DNA of 64,000 nt from Tachypleus tridentatus (Eukaryota; Arthropoda; Merostomata; Xiphosura; Limulidae): positions 496,001-560,000 of the forward strand of contig NC_134825.1 in the NCBI RefSeq assembly GCF_004210375.1, read 5' to 3'. The position numbers and the translations under genes were made by a program. Below the pieces are notes generated by a model, which was given only the letters and a program-made list of their open reading frames with translations, was not told where the DNA came from and made no database searches. Shown here one piece after another: positions 13,481 through 28,937 of this stretch (position 1 is its first letter; every line of letters starts with the position of its first letter).

Positions 13481-16203
13481 AAATTACTGTAATTTCAAGA
13501 AGTTGGTGTCGTCGACTTATTATTTATACAGATAAATTACTGTAATTTCAAGAAGTTGGATGACTTATTATTTATACAGATAAATTACTGTAATTTCAAG
13601 AAGTTGGTGTCGTGACTTATTATTTATACAGATAAATTACTGTAATTTCAAGAAGTTGGTGTCTTGACTTATTATTTATACAGATAAATTACTGTAATTT
13701 CAAGAAGTTGGTGTCTTGACTTATTATTTATACAGATAAATTACTGTAATTTCAAGAAGTTGGTGTCTTGACTTATTATTTATACAGATAAATCACTGTA
13801 ATTTCAAGGAGTTGGTGTCGTCGACTTATTATTTATACAGATAAATTACTGTAATTTCAAGAAGTTGGTGTCTTGACTTATTATTTATACAGATAAATTA
13901 CTGTAATTTCAAGAAGTTGGTGTCTTGACTTATTATTTATACAGATATACAGATAAATTACTGTAATTTCAAGAAGTTGGTGTCGTCGACTTATTATTTA
14001 TACAGATAAATTACTGTAATTTCAAGAAGTTGGTGTCTTGACTTATTATTTATACAGATAAATTACTGTAATTTCAAGAAGTTGGTGTCTTGACTTATTA
14101 TTTATACAGATAAATTACTGTAATTTCAAGAAGTTGGTGTCTTGACTTATTATTTATACAGATAAATTACTGTAATTTCAAGAAGTTGGTGTCTGACTTA
14201 TTATTTATACAGATAAATTACTGTAATTTCAAGAAGTTGGTGTCTTGACTTATTATTTATACAGATAAATTACTGTAATTTCAAGAAGTTGGTGTCTTGA
14301 CTTATTATTTATACAGATAAATTACTGTAATTTCAAGAAGTTGGTGTCGTCGACTTATTATTTATACAGATAAATTACTGTAATTTCAAGAAGTTGGTGT
14401 CTTGACTTATTATTTATACAGATAAATTACTGTAATTTCAAGAAGTTGGTGTCGTCGTTGACTTATTATTTATACAGATAAATTACTGTAATTTCAAGAA
14501 GTTGGTGTCTTGACTTATTATTTATACAGATAAATTACTGTAATTTCAAGAAGTTGGTGTCGTCGACTTATTATTTATACAGATAAATTACTGTAATTTC
14601 AAGAAGTTGGTGTCTTGACTTATTATTTATACAGATAAATTACTGTAATTTCAAGAAGTTGGTGTCTTGACTTATTATTTATACAGATAAATTACTGTAA
14701 TTTCAAGAAGTTGGTGTCTTGACTTATTATTTATACAGATAAATTACTGTAATTTCAAGAAGTTGGTGTCGTCGACTTATTATTTATACAGATAAATTAC
14801 TGTAATTTCAAGAATTGACTTATTATTTATACAGATAAATTACTGTAATTTCAAGAAGTTGGTGTCTTGACTTATTATTTATACAGATAAATTACTGTAA
14901 TTTCAAGAAGTTGGTGTCTTGACTTACTTATTATTTATACAGATAAATTACTGTAATTTCAAGAAGTTGGTGTCTTGACTTATTATTTATACAGATAAAT
15001 TACTGTAATTTCAAGAAGTTGGTGTCTTGACTTATTATTTATACAGATAAATTACTGTAATTTCAAGAAGTTGGTGTCTTGACTTATTATTTATACAGAT
15101 AAATTACTGTAATTTCAAGAAGTTGGTGTCGTCGACTTATTATTTATACAGATAAATTACTGTAATTTCAAGAAGTTGGTGTCTTGACTTATTATTTATA
15201 CAGATAAATTACTGTAATTTCAAGAAGTTGGTGTCTTGACTTATTATTTATACAGATAAATTACTGTAATTTCAAGAAGTTGGTGTCTTGACTTATTATT
15301 TATACAGATAAATTACTGTAATTTCAAGAAGTTGGTGTCTTGACTTATTATTTATACAGATAAATTACTGTAATTTCAAGAAGTTGGTGTCTTGACTTAT
15401 TATTTATACAGATAAATTACTGTAATTTCAAGAAGTTGGTGTCTTGACTTATTATTTATACAGATAAATTACTGTAATTTCAAGAAGTTGGTGTCGTCGA
15501 CTTATTATTTATACAGATAAATTACTGTAATTTCAAGAAGTTGGTGTCGTCGACTTATTATTTATACAGATAAATTACTGTAATTTCAAGAAGTTGGTGT
15601 CTCGACTTATTATTTATACAGATAAATTACTGTAATTTCAAGAAGTTGGTGTCTTGACTTATTATTTATACAGATAAATTACTGTAATTTCAAGAAGTTG
15701 GTGTCTTGACTTATTATTTATACAGATAAATTACTGTAATTTCAGAAGTTGGTGTCTTGACTTATTATTTATACAGATAAATTACTGTAATTTCAAGAAG
15801 TTGGTGTCTTGACTTATTATTTATACAGATAAATTACTGTAATTTCAAGAAGTTGGTGTCTTGACTTATTATTTATACAGATAAATTACTGTAATTTCAA
15901 GAAGTTGGTGTCTTGACTTATTATTTATACAGATAAATTACTGTAATTTCAAGAAGTTGGTGTCGTCGACTTATTATTTATACAGATAAATTACTGTAAT
16001 TTCAAGAAGTTGGTGTCTTGACTTATTATTTATACAGATAAATTACTGTAATTTCAAGAAGTTGGTGTCTTGACTTATTATTTATACAGATAAATTACTG
16101 TAATTTCAAGAAGTTGGTGTCTTGACTTATTATTTATACAGATAAATTACTGTAATTTCAAGAAGTTGGTGTCTTGACTTATTATTTATACAGATAAATT
16201 ACT

Positions 16204-16268
16204 GTAATTTCAAGAAGTTGGTGGTGACTTATTATTTATACAGATAAATTACTGTAATTTCTTCGACT
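16204..16268 (+). repeat. Rearranged satellite monomers
   Basis: GGTGGTGACTTATT replaces the normal hinge, and the following monomer jumps from GTAATTTC directly to TTCGACTTATT, deleting the AAGAAGTTGGTGTC segment. Both breakpoints fall within words present elsewhere in the monomer, which fits slippage or template switching. Confidence 0.65.
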
Positions 16269-19200
16269 TATTATTTATACAGATAAATTACTGTAATTTC
16301 AAGAAGTTGGTGTCTTGACTTATTATTTATACAGATAAATTACTGTAATTTCAAGAAGTTGGTGTCTTGACTTATTATTTATACAGATAAATTACTGTAA
16401 TTTCAAGAAGTTGGTGTCGTCGACTTATTATTTATACAGATAAATTACTGTAATTTCAAGAAGTTGGTGTCTCGACTTATTATTTATACAGATAAATTAC
16501 TGTAATTTCAAGAAGTTGGTGTCGTCGACTTATTATTTATACAGATAAATTACTGTAATTTCAAGAAGTTGGTGTCTTGACTTATTATTTATACAGATAA
16601 ATTACTGTAATTTCAAGAAGTTGGTGTCTTGACTTATTATTTATACAGATAAATTACTGTAATTTCAGATAAAACTGAAGTTGGTGTCTTGACTTATTAT
16701 TTATACAGATAAATTACTGTAATTTCAAGAAGTTGGTGTCTTGACTTATTATTTATACAGATAAATTACTGTAATTTCAAGAAGTTGGTGTCTTGACTTA
16801 TTATTTATACAGATAAATTACTGTAATTTCAAGAAGTTGGTGTCTTGACTTATTATTTATACAGATAAATTACTGTAATTTCAAGAAGTTGGTGTCTTGA
16901 CTTATTATTTATACAGATAAATTACTGTAATTTCAAGAAGTTGGTGTCTTGACTTATTATTTATACAGATAAATTACTGTAATTTCAAGAAGTTGGTGTC
17001 TTGACTTATTATTTATACAGATAAATTACTGTAATTTCAAGAAGTTGGTGTCGTCGACTTATTATTTATACAGATAAATTACTGTAATTTCAAGAAGTTG
17101 GTGTCTTGACTTATTATTTATACAGATAAATTACTGTAATTTCAAGAAGTTGGTGTCTTGACTTATTATTTATACAGATAAATTACTGTAATTTCAAGAA
17201 GTTGGTGTCTTGACTTATTATTTATACAGATAAATTACTGTAATTTCAAGAAGTTGGTGTCTTGACTTATTATTTATACAGATAAATTACTGTAATTTCA
17301 AGAAGTTGGTGTCTTGACTTATTATTTATACAGATAAATTACTGTAATTTCAAGAAGTTGGTGTCTTGACTTATTATTTATACAGATAAATTACTGTAAT
17401 TTCAAGAAGTTGGTGTCTTGACTTATTATTTATACAGATAAATTACTGTAATTTCAAGAAGTTGGTGTCTTGACTTATTATTTATACAGATAAATTACTG
17501 TAATTTCAAGAAGTTGGTGTCTTGACTTATTATTTATACAGATAAATTACTGTAATTTCAAGAAGTTGGTGTCTGTAATTTCGACTTATTATTTATACAG
17601 ATAAATTACTGTAATTTCAAGAAGTTGGTGTCTTGACTTATTATTTATACAGATAAATTACTGTAATTTCAAGAAGTTGGTGTCTTGACTTATTATTTAT
17701 ACAGATAAATTACTGTAATTTCAAGAAGTTGGTGTCTTGACTTATTATTTATACAGATAAATTACTGTAATTTCAAGAAGTTGGTGTCGTCGACTTATTA
17801 TTTATACAGATAAATTACTGTAATTTCAAGAAGTTGGTGTCTTGACTTATTATTTATACAGATAAATTACTGTAATTTCAAGAAGTTGGTGTCTTGACTT
17901 ATTATTTATACAGATAAATTACTGTAATTTCAAGAAGTTGGTGTCTTGACTTATTATTTATACAGATAAATTACTGTAATTTCAAGAAGTTGGTGTCGTC
18001 GACTTATTATTTATACAGATAAATTACTGTAATTTCAAGAAAGTTGGTGTCTTGACTTATTATTTATACAGATAAATTACTGTAATTTCAAGAAGTTGGT
18101 GTCTTGACTTATTATTTATACAGATAAATTACTGTAATTTCAAGAAGTTGGTGTCGTCGACTTATTATTTATACAGATAAATTACTGTAATTTCAAGAAG
18201 TTGGTGTCTTGACTTATTATTTATACAGATAAATTACTGTAATTTCAAGAAGTTGGTGTCTTGACTTATTATTTATACAGATAAATTACTGTAATTTCAA
18301 GAAGTTGGTGTCTTGACTTATTATTTATACAGATAAATTACTGTAATTTCAAGAAGTTGGTGTCGTCGACTTATTATTTATACAGATAAATTACTGTAAT
18401 TTCAAGAAGTTGGTGTCTTGACTTATTATTTATACAGATAAATTACTGTAATTTCAAGAAGTTGGTGTCTTGACTTATTATTTATACAGATAAATTACTG
18501 TAATTTCAAGAAGTTGGTGTCTTGACTTATTATTTATACAGATAAATTACTGTAATTTCAAGAAGTTGGTGTCTTGACTTATTATTTATACAGATAAATT
18601 ACTGTAATTTCAAGAAGTTGGTGTCTTGACTTATTATTTATACAGATAAATTACTGTAATTTCAAGAAGTTGGTGTCTTGACTTATTATTTATACAGATA
18701 AATTACTGTAATTTCAAGAAGTTGGTGTCTTGACTTATTATTTATACAGATAAATTACTGTAATTTCAAGAAGTTGGTGTCTTGACTTATTATTTATACA
18801 GATAAATTACTGTAATTTCAAGAAGTTGGTGTCTTGACTTATTATTTATACAGATAAATTACTGTAATTTCAAGAAGTTGGTGTCGTCGACTTATTATTT
18901 ATACAGATAAATTACTGTAATTTCAAGAAGTTGGTGTCGTCGACTTATTATTTATACAGATAAATTACTGTAATTTCAAGAAGTTGGTGTCTTGACTTAT
19001 TATTTATACAGATAAATTACTGTAATTTCAAGAAGTTGGTGTCGTCGACTTATTATTTATACAGATAAATTAGTGTAATTTCAAGAAGTTGGTGTCGTTG
19101 ACTTATTATTTATACAGATAAATTACTGTAATTTCAAGAAGTTGGTGTCTTGACTTATTATTTATACAGATAAATTACTGTAATTTCAAGAAGTTGGTGT

Positions 19201-20207
19201 CTTGACTTATTATTTATACAGATAAATTACTGTAATTTCAAGAAGTTGGTGTCTTGACTTATTATTTATACAGATAAATTACTGTAATTTCAAGAAGTTG
19301 GTGTCTTGACTTATTATTTATACAGATAAATTACTGTAATTTCAAGAAGTTGGTGTCTTGACTTATTATTTATACAGATAAATTACTGTAATTTCAAGAA
19401 GTTGGTGTCTTGACTTATTATTTATACAGATAAATTACTGTAATTTCAAGAAGTTGGTGTCTTGACTTATTATTTATACAGATAAATTACTGTAATTTCA
19501 AGAAGTTGGTGTCTTGACTTATTATTTATACAGATAAATTACTGTAATTTCAAGAAGTTGGTGTCTTGACTTATTATTTATACAGATAAATTACTGTAAT
19601 TTCAAGAAGTTGGTGTCTTGACTTATTATTTATACAGATAAATTACTGTAATTTCAAGAAGTTGGTGTCTTGACTTATTATTTATACAGATAAATTACTG
19701 TAATTTCAAGAAGTTGGTGTCGTCGACTTATTATTTATACAGATAAATTACTGTAATTTCAAGAAGTTGGTGTCTTGACTTATTATTTATACAGATAAAT
19801 TACTGTAATTTCAAGAAGTTGGTGTCTTCGACTTATTATTTATACAGATAAATTACTGTAATTTCAAGAAGTTGGTGTCGTTGACTTATTATTTATACAG
19901 ATAAATTACTGTAATTTCAAGAAGTTGGTGTCTTGACTTATTATTTATACAGATAAATTACTGTAATTTCAAGAAGTTGGTGTCGTCGACTTATTATTTA
20001 TACAGATAAATTACTGTAATTTCAAGAAGTTGGTGTCTTGACTTATTATTTATACAGATAAATTACTGTAATTTCAAGAAGTTGGTGTCTTGACTTATTA
20101 TTTATACAGATAAATTACTGTAATTTCAAGAAGTTGGTGTCTTGACTTATTATTTATACAGATAAATTACTGTAATTTCAAGAAGTTGGTGTCTTGACTT
20201 ATTATTT

Positions 20208-20265
20208 ATACAGATAAATTGGTGTGACTTATTATTTTTACTGTAATTTCAAAAGTTGGTGTCGT
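20208..20265 (+). repeat. Strongly rearranged satellite monomer
   Basis: Reads CAGATAAATTGGTGTGACTT, then TTATTTTTACTGTAATTTC. Two internal deletions of monomer words give one of the most disrupted copies in the array. It is built only from satellite sequence. Confidence 0.65.
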
Positions 20266-21662
20266 TGACTTATTATTTATACAGATAAATTACTGTAATT
20301 TCAAGAAGTTGGTGTCTTGACTTATTATTTATACAGATAAATTACTGTAATTTCAAGAAGTTGGTGTCGTCGACTTATTATTTATACAGATAAATTACTG
20401 TAATTTCAAGAAGTTGGTGTCTTGACTTATTATTTATACAGATAAATTACTGTAATTTCAAGAAGTTGGTGTCTTGACTTATTATTTATACAGATAAATT
20501 ACTGTAATTTCAAGAAGTTGGTGTCTTGACTTATTATTTATACAGATAAATTACTGTAATTTCAAGAAGTTGGTGTCTCGACTTATTATTTATACAGATA
20601 AATTACTGTAATTTCAAGAAGTTGGTGTCGTCGACTTATTATTTATACAGATAAATTACTGTAATTTCAAGAAGTTGGTGTCTTCGACTTATTATTTATA
20701 CAGATAAATTACTGTAATTTCAAGAAGTTGGTGTCTTGACTTATTATTTATACAGATAAATTACTGTAATTTCAAGAAGTTGGTGTCTTGACTTATTATT
20801 TATACAGATAAATTACTGTAATTTCAAGAAGTTGGTGTCTTGACTTATTATTTATACAGATAAATTACTGTAATTTCAAGAAGTTGGTGTCTTGACTTAT
20901 TATTTATACAGATAAATTACTGTAATTTCAAGAAGTTGGTGTCAGATAAATTACTGACTTATTATTTATACAGATAAATTACTGTAATTTCAAGAAGTTG
21001 GTGTCTTGACTTATTATTTATACAGATAAATTACTGTAATTTCAAGAAGTTGGTGTCTTGACTTATTATTTATACAGATAAATTACTGTAATTTCAAGAA
21101 GTTGGTGTCTTGACTTATTATTTATACAGATAAATTACTGTAATTTCAAGAAGTTGGTGTCTTGACTTATTATTTATACAGATAAATTACTGTAATTTCA
21201 AGAAGTTGGTGTCTCGACTTATTATTTATACAGATAAATTACTGTAATTTCAAGAAGTTGGTGTCTTGACTTATTATTTATACAGATAAATTACTGTAAT
21301 TTCAAGAAGTTGGTGTCTTGACTTATTATTTATACAGATAAATTACTGTAATTTCAAGAAGTTGGTGTCTTGACTTATTATTTATACAGATAAATTACTG
21401 TAATTTCAAGAAGTTGGTGTCTTGACTTATTATTTATACAGATAAATTACTGTAATTTCAAGAAGTTGGTGTCTTGACTTATTATTTATACAGATAAATT
21501 ACTGTAATTTCAAGAAGTTGGTGTCTTGACTTATTATTTATACAGATAAATTACTGTAATTTCAAGAAGTTGGTGTCTCGACTTATTATTTATACAGATA
21601 AATTACTGTAATTTCAAGAAGTTGGTGTCGTCGACTTATTATTTATACAGATAAATTACTGT

Positions 21663-21755
21663 AATTTCAAAAGTTGGTGTCTTGACTTATTATTTATACA
21701 GATAAATTAGTGTAATTTCAAGAAGTTGGTGTCTTGACTTATTATTTATACTGAT
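21663..21755 (+). repeat. 93-bp marker haplotype, copy 5
   Basis: Same three linked changes. The upstream hinge is CGTCGAC and the AGTTGTTG monomer is absent, as expected if unequal exchange trimmed the left side of the duplicated block. Confidence 0.85.
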
Positions 21756-24700
21756 AAATTACTGTAATTTCAAGAAGTTGGTGTCTTGACTTATTATTTA
21801 TACAGATAAATTACTGTAATTTCAAGAAGTTGGTGTCTTGACTTATTATTTATACAGATAAATTACTGTAATTTCAAGAAGTTGGTGTCTTGACTTATTA
21901 TTTATACAGATAAATTACTGTAATTTCAAGAAGTTGGTGTCTCGACTTATTATTTATACAGATAAATTACTGTAATTTCAAGAAGTTGGTGTCTTGACTT
22001 ATTATTTATACAGATAAATTACTGTAATTTCAAGAAGTTGGTGTCTTGACTTATTATTTATACAGATAAATTACTGTAATTTCAAGAAGTTGGTGTCTTG
22101 ACTTATTATTTATACAGATAAATTACTGTAATTTCAAGAAGTTGGTGTCTTGACTTATTATTTATACAGATAAATTACTGTAATTTCAAGAAGTTGGTGT
22201 CTTGACTTATTATTTATACAGATAAATTACTGTAATTTCAAGAAGTTGGTGTCTTGACTTATTATTTATACAGATAAATTACTGTAATTTCAAGAAGTTG
22301 GTGTCGTCGACTTATTATTTATACAGATAAATTACTGTAATTTCAAGAAGTTGGTGTCTCGACTTATTATTTATACAGATAAATTACTGTAATTTCAAGA
22401 AGTTGGTGTCTTGACTTATTATTTATACAGATAAATTACTGTAATTTCAAGAAGTTGGTGTCTTGACTTATTATTTATACAGATAAATTACTGTAATTTC
22501 AAGAAGTTGGTGTCGTCGACTTATTATTTATACAGATAAATTACTGTAATTTCAAGAAGTTGGTGTCTTGACTTATTATTTATACAGATAAATTACTGTA
22601 ATTTCAAGAAGTTGGTGTCTTGACTTATTATTTATACAGATAAATTACTGTAATTTCAAGAAGTTGGTGTCTTGACTTATTATTTATACAGATAAATTAC
22701 TGTAATTTCAAGAAGTTGGTGTCGTGACTTATTATTTATACAGATAAATTACTGTAATTTCAAGAAGTTGGTGTCTTGACTTATTATTTATACAGATAAA
22801 TTACTGTAATTTCAAGAAGTTGGTGTCTCGACTTATTATTTATACAGATAAATTACTGTAATTTCAAGAAGTTGGTGTCTTGACTTATTATTTATACAGA
22901 TAAATTACTGTAATTTCAAGAAGTTGGTGTCGTCGACTTATTATTTATACAGATAAATTACTGTAATTTCAAGAAGTTGGTGTCGTCGACTTATTATTTA
23001 TACAGATAAATTACTGTAATTTCAAGAAGTTGGTGTCGTCGACTTATTATTTATACAGATAAATTACTGTAATTTCAAGAAGTTGGTGTCTTGACTTATT
23101 ATTTATACAGATAAATTACTGTAATTTCAAGAAGTTGGTGTCTTGACTTATTATTTATACAGATAAATTACTGTAATTTCAAGAAGTTGGTGTCGTCGAC
23201 TTATTATTTATACAGATAAATTACTGTAATTTCAAGAAGTTGGTGTCTTGACTTATTATTTATACAGATAAATTACTGTAATTTCAAGAAGTTGGTGTCT
23301 TGACTTATTATTTATACAGATAAATTACTGTAATTTCAAGAAGTTGGTGTCTTGACTTATTATTTATACAGATAAATTACTGTAATTTCAAGAAGTTGGT
23401 GTCTTGACTTATTATTTATACAGATAAATTACTGTAATTTCAAGAAGTTGGTGTCTTGACTTATTATTTATACAGATAAATTACTGTAATTTCAGATAAA
23501 GTTGGTGTCAAGAAGTTGGTGACTTATTATTTATACAGATAAATTACTGTAATTTCAAGAAGTTGGTGTCGTCGACTTATTATTTATACAGATAAATTAC
23601 TGTAATTTCAAGAAGTTGGTGTCTTGACTTATTATTTATACAGATAAATTACTGTAATTTCAAGAAGTTGGTGTCTTGACTTATTATTTATACAGATAAA
23701 TTACTGTAATTTCAAGAAGTTGGTGTCTTGACTTATTATTTATACAGATAAATTACTGTAATTTCAAAAGTTGGTGTCGTCGACTTATTATTTATACAGA
23801 TAAATTACTGTAATTTCAAGAAGTTGGTGTCTTGACTTATTATTTATACAGATAAATTACTGTAATTTCAAGAAGTTGGTGTCTTGACTTATTATTTATA
23901 CAGATAAATTACTGTAATTTCAAGAAGTTGGTGTCTTGACTTATTATTTATACAGATAAATTACTGTAATTTCAAGAAGTTGGTGTCTTCGACTTATTAT
24001 TTATACAGATAAATTACTGTAATTTCAAGAAGTTGGTGTCTTGACTTATTATTTATACAGATAAATTACTGTAATTTCAAGAAGTTGGTGTCTTGACTTA
24101 TTATTTATACAGATAAATTACTGTAATTTCAAGAAGTTGGTGTCTTGACTTATTATTTATACAGATAAATTACTGTAATTTCAAGAAGTTGGTGTCTCGT
24201 CGACTTATTATTTATACAGATAAATTACTGTAATTTCAAGAAGTTGGTGTCTCGACTTATTATTTATACAGATAAATTACTGTAATTTCAAGAAGTTGGT
24301 GTCTTCGACTTATTATTTATACAGATAAATTACTGTAATTTCAAGAAGTTGGTGTCTTGACTTATTATTTATACAGATAAATTACTGTAATTTCAAGAAG
24401 TTGGTGTCTTGACTTATTATTTATACAGATAAATTACTGTAATTTCAAGAAGTTGGTGTCGTCGACTTATTATTTATACAGATAAATTACTGTAATTTCA
24501 AGAAGTTGGTGTCTTGACTTATTATTTATACAGATAAATTACTGTAATTTCAAGAAGTTGGTGTCTTGACTTATTATTTATACAGATAAATTACTGTAAT
24601 TTCAAGAAGTTGGTGTCTTGACTTATTATTTATACAGATAAATTACTGTAATTTCAAGAAGTTGGTGTCTTGACTTATTATTTATACAGATAAATTACTG

Positions 24701-27700
24701 TAATTTCAAGAAGTTGGTGTCTTGACTTATTATTTATACAGATAAATTACTGTAATTTCAAGAAGTTGGTGTCTTGACTTATTATTTATACAGATAAATT
24801 ACTGTAATTTCAAGAAGTTGGTGTCTTGACTTATTATTTATACAGATAAATTACTGTAATTTCAAGAAGTTGGTGTCGTCGACTTATTATTTATACAGAT
24901 AAATTACTGTAATTTCAAGAAGTTGGTGTCTTGACTTATTATTTATACAGATAAATTACTGTAATTTCAAGAAGTTGGTGTCTTGACTTATTATTTATAC
25001 AGATAAATTACTGTAATTTCAAAGTTGGTGTCTTGACTTATTATTTATACAGATAAATTACTGTAATTTCAAGAAGTTGGTGTCTTGACTTATTATTTAT
25101 ACAGATAAATTACTGTAATTTCAAGAAGTTGGTGTCGTTGACTTATTATTTATACAGATAAATTACTGTAATTTCAAGAAGTTGGTGTCTTGACTTATTA
25201 TTTATACAGATAAATTACTGTAATTTCAAGAAGTTGGTGTTGACTTATTATTTATACAGATAAATTACTGTAATTTCAAGAAGTTGGTGTCTTGACTTAT
25301 TATTTATACAGATAAATTACTGTAATTTCAAGAAGTTGGTGTCTTGACTTATTATTTATACAGATAAATTACTGTAATTTCAAGAAGTTGGTGTCGTCGA
25401 CTTATTATTTATACAGATAAATTACTGTAATTTCAAGAAGTTGGTGTCTCGACTTATTATTTATACAGATAAATTACTGTAATTTCAAGAAGTTGGTGTC
25501 TTGACTTATTATTTATACAGATAAATTACTGTAATTTCAAGAAGTTGGTGTCTTGACTTATTATTTATACAGATAAATTACTGTAATTTCAAGAAGTTGG
25601 TGTCTTGACTTATTATTTATACAGATAAATTACTGTAATTTCAAGAAGTTGGTGTCGTCGACTTATTATTTATACAGATAAATTACTGTAATTTCAAGAA
25701 GTTGGTGTCTTGACTTATTATTTATACAGATAAATTACTGTAATTTCAAGAAGTTGGTGTCTTGACTTATTATTTATACAGATAAATTACTGTAATTTCA
25801 AGAAGTTGGTGTCTTGACTTATTATTTATACAGATAAATTACTGTAATTTCAAGAAGTTGGTGTCGTCGACTTATTATTTATACAGATAAATTACTGTAA
25901 TTTCAAGAAGTTGGTGTCTTGACTTATTATTTATACAGATAAATTACTGTAATTTCAAGAAGTTGGTGTCTTGACTTATTATTTATACAGATAAATTACT
26001 GTAATTTCAAGAAGTTGGTGTCTCGACTTATTATTTATACAGATAAATTACTGTAATTTCAAGAAGTTGGTGTCTTGACTTATTATTTATACAGATAAAT
26101 TACTGTAATTTCAAGAAGTTGGTGTCTTGACTTATTATTTATACAGATAAATTACTGTAATTTCAAGAAGTTGGTGTCTTGACTTATTATTTATACAGAT
26201 AAATTACTGTAATTTCAAAGTTGGTGTCTTGACTTATTATTTATACAGATAAATTACTGTAATTTCAAGAAGTTGGTGTCGTCGACTTATTATTTATACA
26301 GATAAATTACTGTAATTTCAAGAAGTTGGTGTCTTGACTTATTATTTATACAGATAAATTACTGTAATTTCAAGAAGTTGGTGTCTTGACTTATTATTTA
26401 TACAGATAAATTACTGTAATTTCAAGAAGTTGGTGTCAAGAAGTTGGTGTTGACTTATTATTTATACAGATAAATTACTGTAATTTCAAGAAGTTGGTGT
26501 CTTGACTTATTATTTATACAGATAAATTACTGTAATTTCAAGAAGTTGGTGTCTTGACTTATTATTTATACAGATAAATTACTGTAATTTCAAGAAGTGG
26601 TTGTCTTCGACTTATTATTTATACAGATAAATTACTGTAATTTCAAGAAGTTGGTGTCTTGACTTATTATTTATACAGATAAATTACTGTAATTTCAAGA
26701 AGTTGGTGTCTTGACTTATTATTTATACAGATAAATTACTGTAATTTCAAGAAGTTGGTGTCTTGACTTATTATTTATACAGATAAATTACTGTAATTTC
26801 AAGAAGTTGGTGTCGTCGACTTATTATTTATACAGATAAATTACTGTAATTTCAAGAAGTTGGTGTCTTGACTTATTATTTATACAGATAAATTACTGTA
26901 ATTTCAAGAAGTTGGTGTCTTGACTTATTATTTATACAGATAAATTACTGTAATTTCAAGAAGTTGGTGTCTTGACTTATTATTTATACAGATAAATTAC
27001 TGTAATTTCAAGAAGTTGGTGTCTTGACTTATTATTTATACAGATAAATTACTGTAATTTCAAGAAGTTGGTGTCGTCGACTTATTATTTATACAGATAA
27101 ATTACTGTAATTTCAAGAAGTTGGTGTCTTGACTTATTATTTATACAGATAAATTACTGTAATTTCAAGAAGTTGGTGTCTTGACTTATTATTTATACAG
27201 ATAAATTACTGTAATTTCAAGAAGTTGGTGTCTTGACTTATTATTTATACAGATAAATTACTGTAATTTCAAGAAGTTGGTGTCTTGACTTATTATTTAT
27301 ACAGATAAATTACTGTAATTTCAAGAAGTTGGTGTCTTGACTTATTATTTATACAGATAAATTACTGTAATTTCAAGAAGTTGGTGTCGTCGACTTATTA
27401 TTTATACAGATAAATTACTGTAATTTCAAGAAGTTGGTGTCTTGACTTATTATTTATACAGATAAATTACTGTAATTTCAAGAAGTTGGTGTCTTGACTT
27501 ATTATTTATACAGATAAATTACTGTAATTTCAAGAAGTTGGTGTCTTGACTTATTATTTATACAGATAAATTACTGTAATTTCAAGAAGTTGGTGTCTTG
27601 ACTTATTATTTATACAGATAAATTACTGTAATTTCAAGAAGTTGGTGTCTTGACTTATTATTTATACAGATAAATTACTGTAATTTCAAGAAGTTGGTGT

Positions 27701-28844
27701 CTTGACTTATTATTTATACAGATAAATTACTGTAATTTCAAGAAGTTGGTGTCGTCGACTTATTATTTATACAGATAAATTACTGTAATTTCAAGAAGTT
27801 GGTGTCTTGACTTATTATTTATACAGATAAATTACTGTAATTTCAAGAAGTTGGTGTCTTGACTTATTATTTATACAGATAAATTACTGTAATTTCAAGA
27901 AGTTGGTGGACTTATTATTTATACAGATAAATTACTGTAATTTCAAGAAGTTGGTGTCTTGACTTATTATTTATACAGATAAATTACTGTAATTTCAAGA
28001 AGTTGGTGTCTTGACTTATTATTTATACAGATAAATTACTGTAATTTCAAGAAGTTGGTGTCTTGACTTATTATTTATACAGATAAATTACTGTAATTTC
28101 AAGAAGTTGGTGTCTTGACTTATTATTTATACAGATAAATTACTGTAATTTCAAGAAGTTGGTGTCTTGACTTATTATTTATACAGATAAATTACTGTAA
28201 TTTCAAGAAGTTGGTGTCTTGACTTATTATTTATACAGATAAATTACTGTAATTTCAGATAAATTACTGAAGTTGGTGTCTTGACTTATTATTTATACAG
28301 ATAAATTACTGTAATTTCAAGAAGTTGGTGTCTTGACTTATTATTTATACAGATAAATTACTGTAATTTCAAGAAGTTGGTGTCGTCGACTTATTATTTA
28401 TACAGATAAATTACTGTAATTTCAAGACTTATTATTTATAAGTTGGTGTCTTGACTTATTATTTATACAGATAAATTACTGTAATTTCAAGAAGTTGGTG
28501 TCTTGACTTATTATTTATACAGATAAATTACTGTAATTTCAAGAAGTTGGTGTCTTGACTTATTATTTATACAGATAAATTACTGTAATTTCAAAGTTGG
28601 TGTCTTGACTTATTATTTATACAGATAAATTACTGTAATTTCAAGAAGTTGGTGTCTTGACTTATTATTTATACAGATAAATTACTGTAATTTCAAGAAG
28701 TTGGTGTCGTGACTTATTATTTATACAGATAAATTACTGTAATTTCAAGAAGTTGGTGTCTTGACTTATTATTTATACAGATAAATTACTGTAATTTCAA
28801 GAAGTTGGTGTCTTGACTTATTATTTATACAGATAAATTACTGT

Positions 28845-28937
28845 AATTTCAAAAGTTGGTGTCTTGACTTATTATTTATACAGATAAATTAGTGTAATTT
28901 CAAGAAGTTGGTGTCTTGACTTATTATTTATACTGAT
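28845..28937 (+). repeat. 93-bp marker haplotype, copy 6
   Basis: Last copy of the three-change haplotype that I found. It is followed at once by a rearranged monomer (AATTTGTAAGTTGG, then GGTGTTGAC, 28948-28970). None was seen to the right of it, so the haplotype marks the left half of the array. Confidence 0.85.
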
